From NCBI RefSeq assembly GCF_000429305.1, contig NZ_AUBP01000025.1:1-64000 (forward strand): 64,000 bases of DNA, read 5' to 3'. A model generated the notes under the pieces. It made no database searches and was not told the DNA's origin. It saw only the letters and a program-made list of their open reading frames with translations. The stretch comes from Desulfovibrio inopinatus DSM 10711. Lineage in GTDB: Bacteria; Desulfobacterota; Desulfovibrionia; Desulfovibrionales; Desulfovibrionaceae. The translations under genes and the position numbers were made by a program. Within the stretch, counting starts at the first letter, position 1, and each line of letters opens with the position of its first letter. This document shows positions 1 to 8,514 of the stretch, in pieces.

Positions 1-50
1 TACGTCTTCGTCTCCCCTTCGTCAAGCACTTTCTGAAAACTTTTTTTCAG
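1..50 (-). promoter_or_regulatory. rRNA/tRNA-like promoter at the left edge (downstream copy)
   Basis: Read on the minus strand there is an A-rich tract (about 30-50), then TTGACG (20-25), a 17-base spacer, and TA at the edge where a -10 box would begin. The arrangement of A-tract, near-consensus -35 and 17-base spacer is typical of strong stable-RNA promoters. The -10 itself lies outside the window, so the call rests on the -35 half and on the similar sequence at 101-150. Confidence 0.45.
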
Positions 51-100
51 CCGCTTGGCGAAGCCGGCAAAACCGGCCCCCGTTCGCGTCGGGAGGTGGA

Positions 101-150
101 TGTCTATGGGAATGACGCGCCAACGTCAATCACTTTTTTTGAAAAAGTTG
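101..150 (-). promoter_or_regulatory. rRNA/tRNA-like promoter (upstream copy of a tandem pair)
   Basis: On the minus strand an A/T tract (about 130-148) is followed by TTGACG (124-129), a 17-base spacer and TAGACA (101-106). Transcription would run leftwards out of the window. The same layout recurs about 104 bases downstream at the window edge. Tandem P1/P2 promoters with UP-like A-tracts are common ahead of rRNA operons; that this pair drives one is inference. A small GCCGG-CAAAA-CCGGC hairpin (about 63-77) lies between them. Confidence 0.5.
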
Positions 151-224
151 AAATAAATTCTTAATAGTCTATTTTATATGTTTATTTTAGAACTTTTTCC
201 AACCTATCCCTTCCAACGAGAAGC

Positions 225-2212
225 TTACTTTTCTTTAAGATAAGAAAGTACCGCGTCCCGAGCCTCATTGAACGCTTCCAAACGTTCAGCAATCGTCTCT
301 GCTAAATTAACGTCCTTTTCTTCCACCAATGCCACCTCTAACTTCAGAGCCAAATCGTGACAATGTGCCGCCCCTACTGCACCACAACTATTTCTCATGG
401 AGTGCAGTAACTGGGCTAATCCACGTCGATCATCCTGAAGATATTTTTTCTCAATATTTTGTGCTGTCTCGTCGAACTCAGCGAGAAATATCCTACACAG
501 CTCTCTGAGCAAATTTTCATCATTCTCAACAAGTTGAAGAGCAATATCAACCCGTAGGATTGACTTCTCTTCTCTCTTCCTATGAGAAGAAGGAATATCA
601 CTCGCGTGAGCTTTAGGGACTATTTCCTGATTTGTTGTCGTCAATCTTCCAATGGCCCCAAGCAGTTGCGAGAAATCAATAGGTTTTGTCACAAACGCAT
701 CAACTCCAGCTTCAAAACACGCTTTTCGAACATCTGCTAAAGCGTGAGCAGTCAAAGCAATGATTAGAATTGATGGAGAGCGCACACCACTTTTACCGGA
801 TCGAATCAATTTTGTGGCTTGAAATCCATCCATTTCTAGCATGTCCATATCCATAAGAACAACATCAAAGTCCTGCTCACGCAGAGCTTCAATGACAAGT
901 ATCCCATTTTCCACTACGGTCAGGCTGTGCCCCAATTTTTTGGCCATCGTCTCCAACAAACGAACATTCATGGGATTATCTTCAGCAAGAAGCAAACGAA
1001 CAGGTTGTGCCGGCTCCACAATTCCATCCAAAATCACATTCGGAGCTTTCGTTGGTGAAGCTTGCTCTGCATCACCGGGTTCAAGTGGGAGCCAAAAGGA
1101 AAAAGTACTTCCTTTTCCCAAGGTGCTTTCGACTATTAATTCTCCTTCCATAAGCTCAACGAGTGACGGCAGATAGCGAGCCCGAGCCCTGTTCCCGCAA
1201 CACGTATTCCTGCGTTCTGACTAGCCTGGTGGAATGGTTCAAAAATAGCATCGAGTTTATCAGCTTCAATGCCTTGACCTGTATCTACAACTTCGAACGT
1301 AACGACTCCAAAAGGATACTTAGTCTGCTGTGTATGATCAACGGCAATAGAGACCGTAATGAAACCATTATGAGTAAATTTTACAGCGTTACTGATTAAA
1401 TTTACTACAACTTGCCGAATTCGCATCTGATCACCGAAGTACCACTCTTGAACATCATCCGTTTGAATGAGTTCCAATTTTATATTTTTATCCCGTGTGA
1501 GCGTTTCAAATGTCTTTATAATGGAATCAAGTAGCACAGATAGAGAGAAATGTTCAGGCTCTATTTCAAGTTTTTCAGCTTCTATTTTTGAAACATCAAG
1601 CAAGTCATTCACAAGATTTAACAGAATCTGCCCAGCATAGGAGATAGCATCAATGTTACTTTGTTGTTCCGTATCAAGATGTGTTTGCAATGTGAAAGCT
1701 GCCATTCCCAAAATAGAATTCAGCGGAGTTCGAAGCTCATGGCTCATTTTTGCTAGAAATTCGCTTTTGGCCTGATTTGCATGCTCCGCAAGCTGCTTGG
1801 CATGGAGAAGTTCAGTTTCTATTGCACGAATCTCCCTAGCATACATCATGCATACAATAATACCTATATACTCATCTGCTACGTTATGAACAGGAGATGA
1901 ATACAACATGAACGGCATCCCAAAAAATTTTTCCTCTTTCGGCGATGAAGCACGAGAGCTCATAGACTGCATATTGACTGCATCTTGTAAATGGCAAAAG
2001 TCACAAATAGACGAAGAATTGTGGAAAACATCATAACAACGTTTGCCAATAACACTCTCTCGTGTTCGCCCTATTGATCTGAGAAATTTATCTCCAACAT
2101 CAACAACTCGAAATACATCATCAATGACATAAACATGGCCTGGAATAGCATCAAAATTAGCACGTAGCCGACTATGGATTTCATTTAACTTTTGGGTTCG
2201 CTCCACCACCAC
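225..2212 (-). pseudogene. hybrid sensor histidine kinase, frameshifted in the ATPase domain
   Basis: Two minus-strand reading frames are one gene. The first (1136-2212) carries a coiled-coil lead, a PAS-like sensor, a HisKA dimerisation domain with phospho-acceptor His in [13 protein letters not shown], and HATPase N and G1 boxes up to [11 protein letters not shown]. The second (225-1151) resumes with [12 protein letters not shown], then a receiver domain (Asp in LMDMDM) and a C-terminal HPt domain (HSMRNSCGAVGA). One missing base next to 1161-1163 explains the break: restoring it gives RH-x-VELMEGE in one frame. A TAG lies just upstream of the GTG start (2225-2227), and no membrane sensor is attached, so the 5' end may also be truncated. 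A receiver plus HPt implies a phosphorelay to another protein. True decay and a sequencing or assembly error cannot be separated from the sequence alone. Confidence 0.8.
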
Positions 2213-2227
2213 AACCGAGCGATGCTA

Positions 2228-2365
2228 ATGGCCTTCAGAAAATTCGATTTTTCGCTTGGCACAATCCATGGAACGATTTCCTTCTTTCGCTTATATTTTT
2301 TACAAACAAGAGAGTCTTACCCTTTGCCTGGTGAAGTTTATTTGGATGCTTTCAAGGCCGACTAA
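2228..2365 (+). other. 45-codon open frame in the gap between two kinase genes, unrecognised
   Basis: An ATG-initiated frame of 45 codons runs antisense to the kinase leader region and ends in YLDAFKAD. It has no clear ribosome binding site and no family that I recognise. It could be the tail of a lost gene or chance. The rest of 2213-2740 is AT-rich; apart from an inverted repeat at 2415-2439 I see nothing else in it. Confidence 0.12.
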
Positions 2366-2414
2366 AGCACCTCACAAGGAAGCATATTCAAATTTGATCA
2401 TCGATTTCAATGCA

Positions 2415-2439
2415 TTATAACCGATGTTTACGGTTATAA
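2415..2439. repeat. inverted repeat, 9-bp stem
   Basis: TTATAACCG (2415-2423) and CGGTTATAA (2431-2439) are perfect inverted arms around a 7-base loop. It lies about 300 bases upstream of the PocR-type kinase gene. It could be an operator or a weak terminator; nothing decides between them. Confidence 0.3.
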
Positions 2440-2740
2440 AAATCCTTCAAAATCAATGAAATCTCAGGCCTCCACGTTCAATACTATATTATGGACAAAA
2501 ACTGTGTATGCTTGCAAAGCATTGATACACCAAATGGTTGAGTGCTCCTTTTAGAAAATCAAAATGCTCGGAAATAAATTCCTTGGTAATGCTCCTACCA
2601 ATTTATGACTCATCTCATTGAGAAAGCCTAGAAACATTTCCTAGTTGCACTTGAACTCGTTTTTACAGTAAAATCCCAATATGGAGGTTACGCGGTGTAG
2701 TCATAGTCTTTATTCTCCGTCTATAAGAAGGAATCTCATA

Positions 2741-4522
2741 ATGTCTGACTCTCTTGGGCCTAAAGCACATATTCCCTCTGATATTGTTAGAAAAAAATAT
2801 AATTTTTCAGATTTGATTAATGTTGAAGAGCTACAAAATTTAGTCGAAGTCAATTATGCAGCCACGGGAATGCCGTCTGGTATTATTGGGGTTGATACTG
2901 GTGAAATTTATGCTGGAGCTGGATGGCAGCGCATCTGTACACATTTTCACCGTGCGCATCCTAAGACAAATGCTCTTTGTATAAAAAGTGATACGTTTAT
3001 CTTGAATAAAATCCAAGCAGGCGAGCCACATGCGTACAAGTGTGCAAACGGTCTATGGGATATTGGAGTTCCCATTTTTTGTTTTGATCAGCATATTGCG
3101 ACCTATTTTCTTGGCCAATTTTTTTATGATGATGAACCCGTTGATTTGGAGTTCTTCTCCAAACAAGCAGACCAATATAGTTTTGATAAAAAAGAATACT
3201 TAGACGCTGTACGAAGCGTCCCTCGCTTCAAACGAGAGAAAGTTCAGGAGATTCTGAGACACAATATTGCCATGTCAAAATTTCTCTCAAATTTAGCTTC
3301 AAGAAATATGGAACGTCAAATGGAGCTTGAGCACCGTAAGCGAACAGAAATAGAGCTTGTTAAACTGCAAAATTATCTATCAAATATTATCAACTCCATG
3401 CCTTCAGCCATCATTGGCGTTGATCCTGCCGGCAACGTAACACAATGGAATAACCGTGCGGAGCAATTAACAGGTATCCCACAACAGAAGGCCATCAACG
3501 CAGAAATAGAAACCCTTCTCCCCTCACTCTCGGGGATTATGCAGTCCATCACCAGGGCAATAGAAACACGAGAAAAACAATTTGATTTAAAACGTCGTTT
3601 TCATAGCGATGGGAAGACACACCATGAAGACATCACTGTGTATCCTCTCATAGCAAACGGTGTTGAAGGAGCAGTCATTCGGATCGATGACATAACAGAA
3701 CGCGTCAATCTTGAACAAATGATGATTCAATCTGAAAAAATGATGTCAATTGGTGGATTAGCTGCAGGAATGGCTCATGAGATCAACAATCCGTTAGCCG
3801 CAATTCTGGGGTATACGCATAACATTAGGCGACGAATTTTCGGATCACTCAATAAAAATGAAGTTGTTGCCGAGGAATGCGGTATCTCTCTGGACAACAT
3901 ACGGCAATATATAGAGAACCGTGACATTCTGAAGATGCTCGACGGCATACAAGAATCAGGTGAGCGTGCTGCGACTATCATCAATAATATGCTCAGTTTC
4001 AGCCGGAAAAGCGAAAAAAAATATGGTCGCTATAATCTTGAACAGCTCTTAGATGATACTCTTGAGTTGCTCGTCATCGACTATGATTTCAAAAAGCGAT
4101 ACGATTTTGGGAAAATAAAAATAATTCGTGAATATACAGCAGATACACCAGCGGTATATTGCGAAGGAAACGAAATTAAGCAGGTTTTTTTAAATTTACT
4201 TAAGAACGCCTCTGAAGCCATGGCTGATAAACATTATTCCCATGCCTCCCCCTGCATAATACTCAGGGTCAAGCAAGACGATGATATGGTTTTGGTTGAA
4301 GTTGAAGACAACGGACCGGGTATGGATGAGACGACCATGAAACGCGTACTCGACCCTTTTTTCACGACAAAACCTACAGGCAAAGGAACGGGGCTTGGCT
4401 TGTCTGTTTCATATTTTATAATAAATGATCAGCATAATGGAACGATGACGGTTGACTCTGCACAAGGGAAGTGGACTCGTTTTTCGATACGGCTCCCCAT
4501 AATAACAACTGAAGAGTTATAA
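2741..4522 (+). CDS. PocR-PAS sensor histidine kinase
   Basis: Cytoplasmic two-component kinase of 593 residues. The N-terminal 180 residues form a PocR-type ligand-sensing domain with the family's spaced cysteines and histidines (ICTHFHR, ALCIKSD, YKCANGLWD). A PAS domain follows (about 210-325), then HisKA with His346 in MAHEINNP, and an HATPase with the N box (NLLKNASEA), G1 (DNGPGMD) and G2 (GKGTGLGLS). No transmembrane segment is visible, so the signal is probably an internal small molecule. The reading frame opens at 2681, but ATG 2741 has AAGGA about 8 bases upstream and starts a normal PocR protein, so I place the start there. The response regulator gene begins 2 bases after the stop. 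PocR domains are known to bind small hydrocarbon derivatives; the ligand here is unknown. Confidence 0.85.
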   Translation: MSDSLGPKAHIPSDIVRKKYNFSDLINVEELQNLVEVNYAATGMPSGIIGVDTGEIYAGAGWQRICTHFHRAHPKTNALCIKSDTFILNKIQAGEPHAYKCANGLWDIGVPIFCFDQHIATYFLGQFFYDDEPVDLEFFSKQADQYSFDKKEYLDAVRSVPRFKREKVQEILRHNIAMSKFLSNLASRNMERQMELEHRKRTEIELVKLQNYLSNIINSMPSAIIGVDPAGNVTQWNNRAEQLTGIPQQKAINAEIETLLPSLSGIMQSITRAIETREKQFDLKRRFHSDGKTHHEDITVYPLIANGVEGAVIRIDDITERVNLEQMMIQSEKMMSIGGLAAGMAHEINNPLAAILGYTHNIRRRIFGSLNKNEVVAEECGISLDNIRQYIENRDILKMLDGIQESGERAATIINNMLSFSRKSEKKYGRYNLEQLLDDTLELLVIDYDFKKRYDFGKIKIIREYTADTPAVYCEGNEIKQVFLNLLKNASEAMADKHYSHASPCIILRVKQDDDMVLVEVEDNGPGMDETTMKRVLDPFFTTKPTGKGTGLGLSVSYFIINDQHNGTMTVDSAQGKWTRFSIRLPIITTEEL

Positions 4523-4524
4523 AT

Positions 4525-4917
4525 ATGTCATACTCCATTCTGGTTCTTGACGACGATCATCATGTCCGGGAAAGCCTTGCTATGAACCTCGAAGACGAAG
4601 GTTTTCTTGTCTTTCAGGCTATAAGCGCAGAAGAAGCTTTCAAGGTGCTTGAGAAAGAAAACATTGATCTCGTCGTCGTTGATCTCAGATTACCAGGCAT
4701 GAACGGAACGGAGTTTATTCAAAGCGCCAAAAAACAATGGCAAGCGTTGCTGTTTATAATCTACACGGGCTCTCCCATATTCCAACTCTCATCCCATCTC
4801 GCTTCGACACCGAGTGTTTCGAAATCTGTTTTTTTGAAACCCTTATCGGATTATGAAAGCATTATCACTGAAATCAAAAATATGATTGAAAATTCTGCGA
4901 CCTCAAAAGCGGTCTAG
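4525..4917 (+). CDS. response regulator, receiver domain only
   Basis: A stand-alone CheY-like receiver of 130 residues. The acidic pocket (Asp10, Asp11), the phospho-acceptor Asp53 in VVVDLRLPGMNG and the conserved Lys in FLKPL are all present. There is no output domain, so it must act through a protein partner or pass phosphate on. The gene sits 2 bases after the PocR kinase gene and is surely its cognate partner. Confidence 0.85.
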   Translation: MSYSILVLDDDHHVRESLAMNLEDEGFLVFQAISAEEAFKVLEKENIDLVVVDLRLPGMNGTEFIQSAKKQWQALLFIIYTGSPIFQLSSHLASTPSVSKSVFLKPLSDYESIITEIKNMIENSATSKAV

Positions 4918-4985
4918 AGATTTGCTCGCAGCATGAGGCGATTGGCGTAGCCAAACTCGCTCAACGAGACGCACGTCCCCTTCAG

Positions 4986-5597
4986 CTACGGTTGAAGTTC
5001 AGCATGGCCACACAGTCGCACGACGCCTCGTCCGCAGTCAATTATTCCCTGGTTCCGCAAAATGGCAAGCTCCCGAGATATCGCCTCTCGGGTTGCTCCC
5101 AGATGATCCGCTAATTCTTGATGAGTAAGAGTAATTTTCCCCTCGCTATCCCAGTTGTTTTTCAAGAAGCTCAATACTCGCTCACCAAGACTTGAAAGCA
5201 GCAGCTCATCCAATTGCAGCAGCAAACTTGATATCGAAGTCGTTAAGCTCGATAAGAGAACCTCTTGAACATCTGGCTCTTCAGCAAAGAGCTTTCTAAA
5301 AGTCTCGCCTGGCATCGCCAAGACGGTGGCGACATCAGATTCAACATATACCCAAGCAGGATAGTTTCCTCCCGTGAATGTGCTGTTGAGAGAAAGCAGG
5401 CACAGCTCTTGTGGCTTCAGCCGATACAGCGTTGCCTGCTTTCCTTCAGAATTCATGGCAAAAACACGTAACCGTCCTTCTGTCACGAGGAAAACACCCG
5501 AGACTTTATCCCCTTTGGAGATCAAAATATCTGTTTTTCTTCCCTCAATTTGAATTGCATGGGCAGAAAAAAGATGGCGAATTTTCCTTGCGTCCAT
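4986..5597 (-). CDS. Crp/Fnr-family transcriptional regulator
   Basis: 203 residues: an N-terminal cyclic-nucleotide-binding-type beta-roll (about 15-120), a long dimerisation helix, and a C-terminal winged helix (about 145-195) whose recognition helix lies in LADHLGATREAISREL. No Fnr-type cysteine set is present, so an oxygen-labile Fe-S sensor is unlikely; the effector is unknown. It follows the DUF4242 gene by 23 bases on the same strand and is probably co-transcribed with it. Confidence 0.85.
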   Translation of the reverse strand: MDARKIRHLFSAHAIQIEGRKTDILISKGDKVSGVFLVTEGRLRVFAMNSEGKQATLYRLKPQELCLLSLNSTFTGGNYPAWVYVESDVATVLAMPGETFRKLFAEEPDVQEVLLSSLTTSISSLLLQLDELLLSSLGERVLSFLKNNWDSEGKITLTHQELADHLGATREAISRELAILRNQGIIDCGRGVVRLCGHAELQP

Positions 5598-5620
5598 AAA
5601 AGGCGACTCGCGTTATATGG

Positions 5621-5920
5621 TTATTTCCATTCAAAGTGCATATCTTCGGGAGATGCCGTCGCAACTTCATGAATGCTATCGAATGAAAGTCCAATGTGCT
5701 CATGGGCTTTACGAATTGCTTCAGCGCTGGGAGCCATATTGAGGCAATACATTTTCCCATCGCTTGCGTTCACCAAAGTTTTGAAGATCACCACACCCTC
5801 TTGCGCACACGCCGCAGCATACTTTTCATAGACTCCTGAAAAATCCTCTTGGCTGATTTTTTCAGGAAAAGTGCCATTTTCCTTATCGTGCGTATCAATG
5901 AACAGTTTCATTTTCAACAT
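5621..5920 (-). CDS. DUF4242 (nickel-binding-like) small protein
   Basis: A small soluble protein of 99 residues starting MLKMKLF. The pattern TFPEKISQEDF, then VVIFKTLVNASDGKMYC, then IRKAHEHIGLSFDSIHEV matches the DUF4242 ferredoxin-like fold, members of which bind nickel. The frame is open to 6001, but ATG 5918-5920 has a strong GGAGGAG about 8 bases upstream, so I start there. It is upstream of the Crp/Fnr gene in the same transcript. Metal binding here is family knowledge, not shown by the sequence. Confidence 0.65.
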   Translation of the reverse strand: MLKMKLFIDTHDKENGTFPEKISQEDFSGVYEKYAAACAQEGVVIFKTLVNASDGKMYCLNMAPSAEAIRKAHEHIGLSFDSIHEVATASPEDMHFEWK

Positions 5921-6187
5921 GTTGTCTCCTCCTGCTTCGTCAGATTGCTTGATGAATGCCAAATAGCACTTGGCAGCAGGCGGTTCTGTGATGTTGATCA
6001 CACAATCTTAAACAAACGACCTATACGATCTCTTCATCAATTTCTTTCGCCCGTCTCACGCACAAGTTGTGAATGTCCAATCTCATAATAATTTAAAACT
6101 TTTAAACACTTTACAACTTACCATAACACATTGTGAAGACTCGCCAGTTCCAATCAAATCATCTGACTGAAAATCTTGACGAGACAC

Positions 6188-6219
6188 TAATACATTTGTA
6201 TTAATACATATGTATTAAT
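6188..6219. promoter_or_regulatory. double palindromic operator
   Basis: A 20-bp perfect palindrome with half-site ATTAATACAT (6200-6219) overlaps a second palindrome with arms TAATACA/TGTATTA (6188-6203). Together they make a three-fold array of the TACA/TGTA half-site. It lies about 85 bases upstream of the hydrolase gene that heads a two-gene run ending in a TetR regulator. Palindromes of this size are typical TetR-family operators, so autoregulation is the simplest reading. The rest of 5921-6304 holds no gene that I can support. Confidence 0.6.
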
Positions 6220-6304
6220 CAGCACCACTGTTTTGAAGTTCTCAGAAGTCTATTCATTTTCACACATGTTCACCAAACCACGTTCCGTTGGAGGAGGTCA
6301 CATC

Positions 6305-7369
6305 ATGTTGAATATTGTTGAATTGAAGGGATCTTACTATGAAATCGGTGTAGGTTGGGGAAAGGCGTTCAAAAACGACATGCCAAACGTTGTACGCATT
6401 GAAATGGAGGCCATCACTGCCATTCTCGGACTGAATCTCGAAAACGTGATCCAAATTAGCAGTCAGTATATGACCTTGGCGAGCGACTACGATCCGGATT
6501 TTATGCAAGTGCTTCGTGGTTTTGCAGATGGTGCAGAGATGCAATTTGAAACGTTCTTTGCCATCCGTACTCTCCTTGAAGTTCTTTTTTATTCCGGAAG
6601 ATCAGAGGGAATGTGCACTTCGTTTGCTCTCACAAAAAGTGCTACAGAAACGGGTGAGACCATTATTGGACAGAATATTGACTGGCATCCCGGCCTCCCC
6701 ATGGTGCTCTTAAAGATCACTTGGCCGAATGGGGTACGTCAACTCACGCTCTCCATGGGAGGAATCTGGGAATATGGACTTTCGCAATATCTTAATGCGT
6801 CTCCATTTGGCATTGCTGCGACCCTAACTGCATCCTGGACTGATCATCCAGACCACCTCACAGTTCCTATCAGCATGGTCATGAACAAAGCTGCTCGCCA
6901 AAAAAACTTCAATTCGGCATTGTCAGTATTCAGGGAAACAGAACAGAACCTAGCGAGTTTCCTCCTTGCGAACGGAGATGGGGAATTGGTGGGGGTAGAA
7001 CTCGGTCTCCGAGATCATGAAATCCTTCGTCCGGAAAACGATATCCTCGTTCATTCCAACCATTACCTCTCAGAAAGATTCCGAACCAAAGATATTTTTC
7101 TTCCCTTTGTTCCAGACTCGCCACTTCGTTATCAACGATTGCTTCAACTTACACAGGATGCACGAGGCAAAATCACTCCTGAGACAATGATGCGCTTTTT
7201 GTCTGACCACGAGAATTATCCCAAAGCAATTTGTTCACATGTCGACCCGAAATCGGACTTTCCCCCATCGGCAACTACAGCTTCGATTATCATGGTTCCA
7301 TCCAAACATGTCATACATGTTGCCGTTGGCAATCCTTGCAATACTCCGTACATACCATACAGCTTGTAG
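6305..7369 (+). CDS. C45-family acyltransferase/amidohydrolase (penicillin acyltransferase-like)
   Basis: 354 residues of the Ntn-hydrolase C45 family, which includes isopenicillin N acyltransferase and related amidases. Members self-cleave to expose an N-terminal Cys nucleophile; Cys104 in EGMCTSFALT fits, followed by the conserved GQNIDW. The frame is open to 6233, but ATG 6305 has GGAGGAGGT 7 bases upstream and is the clear start. No signal peptide is seen. A TetR regulator follows after 28 bases, and a palindromic operator lies upstream, so the pair probably responds to an amide, acylated amine or related compound. The substrate is not predictable. Confidence 0.75.
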   Translation: MLNIVELKGSYYEIGVGWGKAFKNDMPNVVRIEMEAITAILGLNLENVIQISSQYMTLASDYDPDFMQVLRGFADGAEMQFETFFAIRTLLEVLFYSGRSEGMCTSFALTKSATETGETIIGQNIDWHPGLPMVLLKITWPNGVRQLTLSMGGIWEYGLSQYLNASPFGIAATLTASWTDHPDHLTVPISMVMNKAARQKNFNSALSVFRETEQNLASFLLANGDGELVGVELGLRDHEILRPENDILVHSNHYLSERFRTKDIFLPFVPDSPLRYQRLLQLTQDARGKITPETMMRFLSDHENYPKAICSHVDPKSDFPPSATTASIIMVPSKHVIHVAVGNPCNTPYIPYSL

Positions 7370-7397
7370 GACAACGACGTTGAAAAACTTCTAAGAG

Positions 7398-8048
7398 ATG
7401 TGGTTAGAAGGTCGAATGCCCAAGAATACCAAAGAGAATTTGCTTTTGGCGGCAGTGAGCGAATTTGCTGCGCATGGTTATCAGGCTACAACTGTGCGCA
7501 GCATCGTCAAACGCGCAGGCGAAAAGAATTTAAATTCCATCGTCTATTACTTCGGCAGCAAGGAAGAACTCTACAAAGCAACTTTGGATTTTATGTTTCG
7601 TGAAGCAGAAAAATTCAGGGAAGATATCCCCGATTCTCTCCAAAAATCCTTTGATGCCAAGACTAAACTCGAAATGATGATTCGATTTCTTTGCCGAGCG
7701 TACTATTCAATACAGAACGATCTGGATAGAGCATTGTATCAACTTTTCATAAAAGAAGCAGGGAATCCCAGTCCATATTTTGAAGAGATGGTCGAGCGTC
7801 ACCTCAAACCACCGCGAGAATTTCTTTGCTCCCTTTTACGAGAGCATTTAGGTCCCAATATTTCACAACAAACAATTGATGACTGTGAGTACAGCATTTC
7901 CGGTCAAATTCTTTACGGGGTACTCGGAAGGTCTCTCATCAACAAAATCAACCCCAGCCATGCCCCTTTTGAAAAATATTTCGAAGAGCTAGCAGAGCAC
8001 GTAGTGAAGTTCACTATGGCCGGACTTGAAGCCTATCGAGGAGAATAA
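7398..8048 (+). CDS. TetR/AcrR-family transcriptional regulator
   Basis: About 210-216 residues. The N-terminal helix-turn-helix (about 10-60) shows the TetR pattern TVRSIVKRAGEKNLNSIVYYFGSKEELY. The C-terminal half resembles the DUF1956/CecR-type ligand domain. ATG 7416 (starting MPKNTKENL, with AGAAGG upstream) is an alternative start. It is downstream of the C45 hydrolase gene and probably represses that operon through the palindromes at 6188-6219. Confidence 0.85.
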   Translation: MWLEGRMPKNTKENLLLAAVSEFAAHGYQATTVRSIVKRAGEKNLNSIVYYFGSKEELYKATLDFMFREAEKFREDIPDSLQKSFDAKTKLEMMIRFLCRAYYSIQNDLDRALYQLFIKEAGNPSPYFEEMVERHLKPPREFLCSLLREHLGPNISQQTIDDCEYSISGQILYGVLGRSLINKINPSHAPFEKYFEELAEHVVKFTMAGLEAYRGE

Positions 8049-8109
8049 AATTTTGAATGAGGAAATATCCTGAATTGATCCTTTAAATTTGCTTGTCAGG
8101 ACGGCGGGC

Positions 8110-8196
8110 TCACTTCACGAACAAATTGACAGTTGTCTTCTCTATCTTTGAAAGCGACTTTTCCGCTTTGGATATGAATTTAATCTCCCAGGTCAA
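8110..8196 (-). pseudogene. relE: truncated RelE-type toxin
   Basis: A TTG-started frame reading TWEIKFISKAEKSLSKIEK, which is the N-terminal strand and helix of a RelE/ParE-family toxin, then stopping after 28 residues; intact toxins have about 85-95. Its start overlaps the 3' end of the antitoxin frame by 17 bases, the usual relBE arrangement. The catalytic C-terminal half is missing, so no toxin can be made. Confidence 0.6.
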
Positions 8197-8406
8197 AGCG
8201 ATTCACCACATCTTCGGCAGAAATGCAGTCCTTATTATTTATCCAGAACTCTGCATACGATTCGGCCGCGAAACAATAGTCCTCAAGGTCTTCGAGATGC
8301 GCGAGGATTGCTTCCCGGGCGTAAAATGTTTTGGTTCGACCTGTTTTCTTGGCCAAATTTTCAAGACGTTGTTCATATGAATCCACAGGGAAATCGCAGT
8401 CCTCAT
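8180..8406 (-). pseudogene. relB: RelB-type antitoxin with a broken N-terminus
   Basis: The body (YEQRLENLAKKTGRTKTFY, then AREAILAHLEDLEDY) is a ribbon-helix-helix RelB/CopG antitoxin. The usual first strand (MRTAISL) starts at ATG 8406 in a different frame from the body; one base lost near 8385-8388 explains this. In the body frame only a TTG at 8408-8410 could serve as start, giving a 76-residue protein with an aberrant N-terminus. The DNA-binding strand is therefore probably lost. It is coupled to the truncated toxin frame just downstream. Confidence 0.6.
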
Positions 8407-8514
8407 ACAATGATTTTCCTCTTGCGTCATACTTATGGAAGCATGTAGGGAGAAAAAAAACAGTTGCTCATATTCCCCCATTTTATTGTTTGATCCAAAC
8501 TTTGGAGGTATATG

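Noticed and set aside
63-77. GCCGG-CAAAA-CCGGC as a terminator
   Set aside because: Stem is only 5 bp with no T-run, and it lies between two promoter-like elements.
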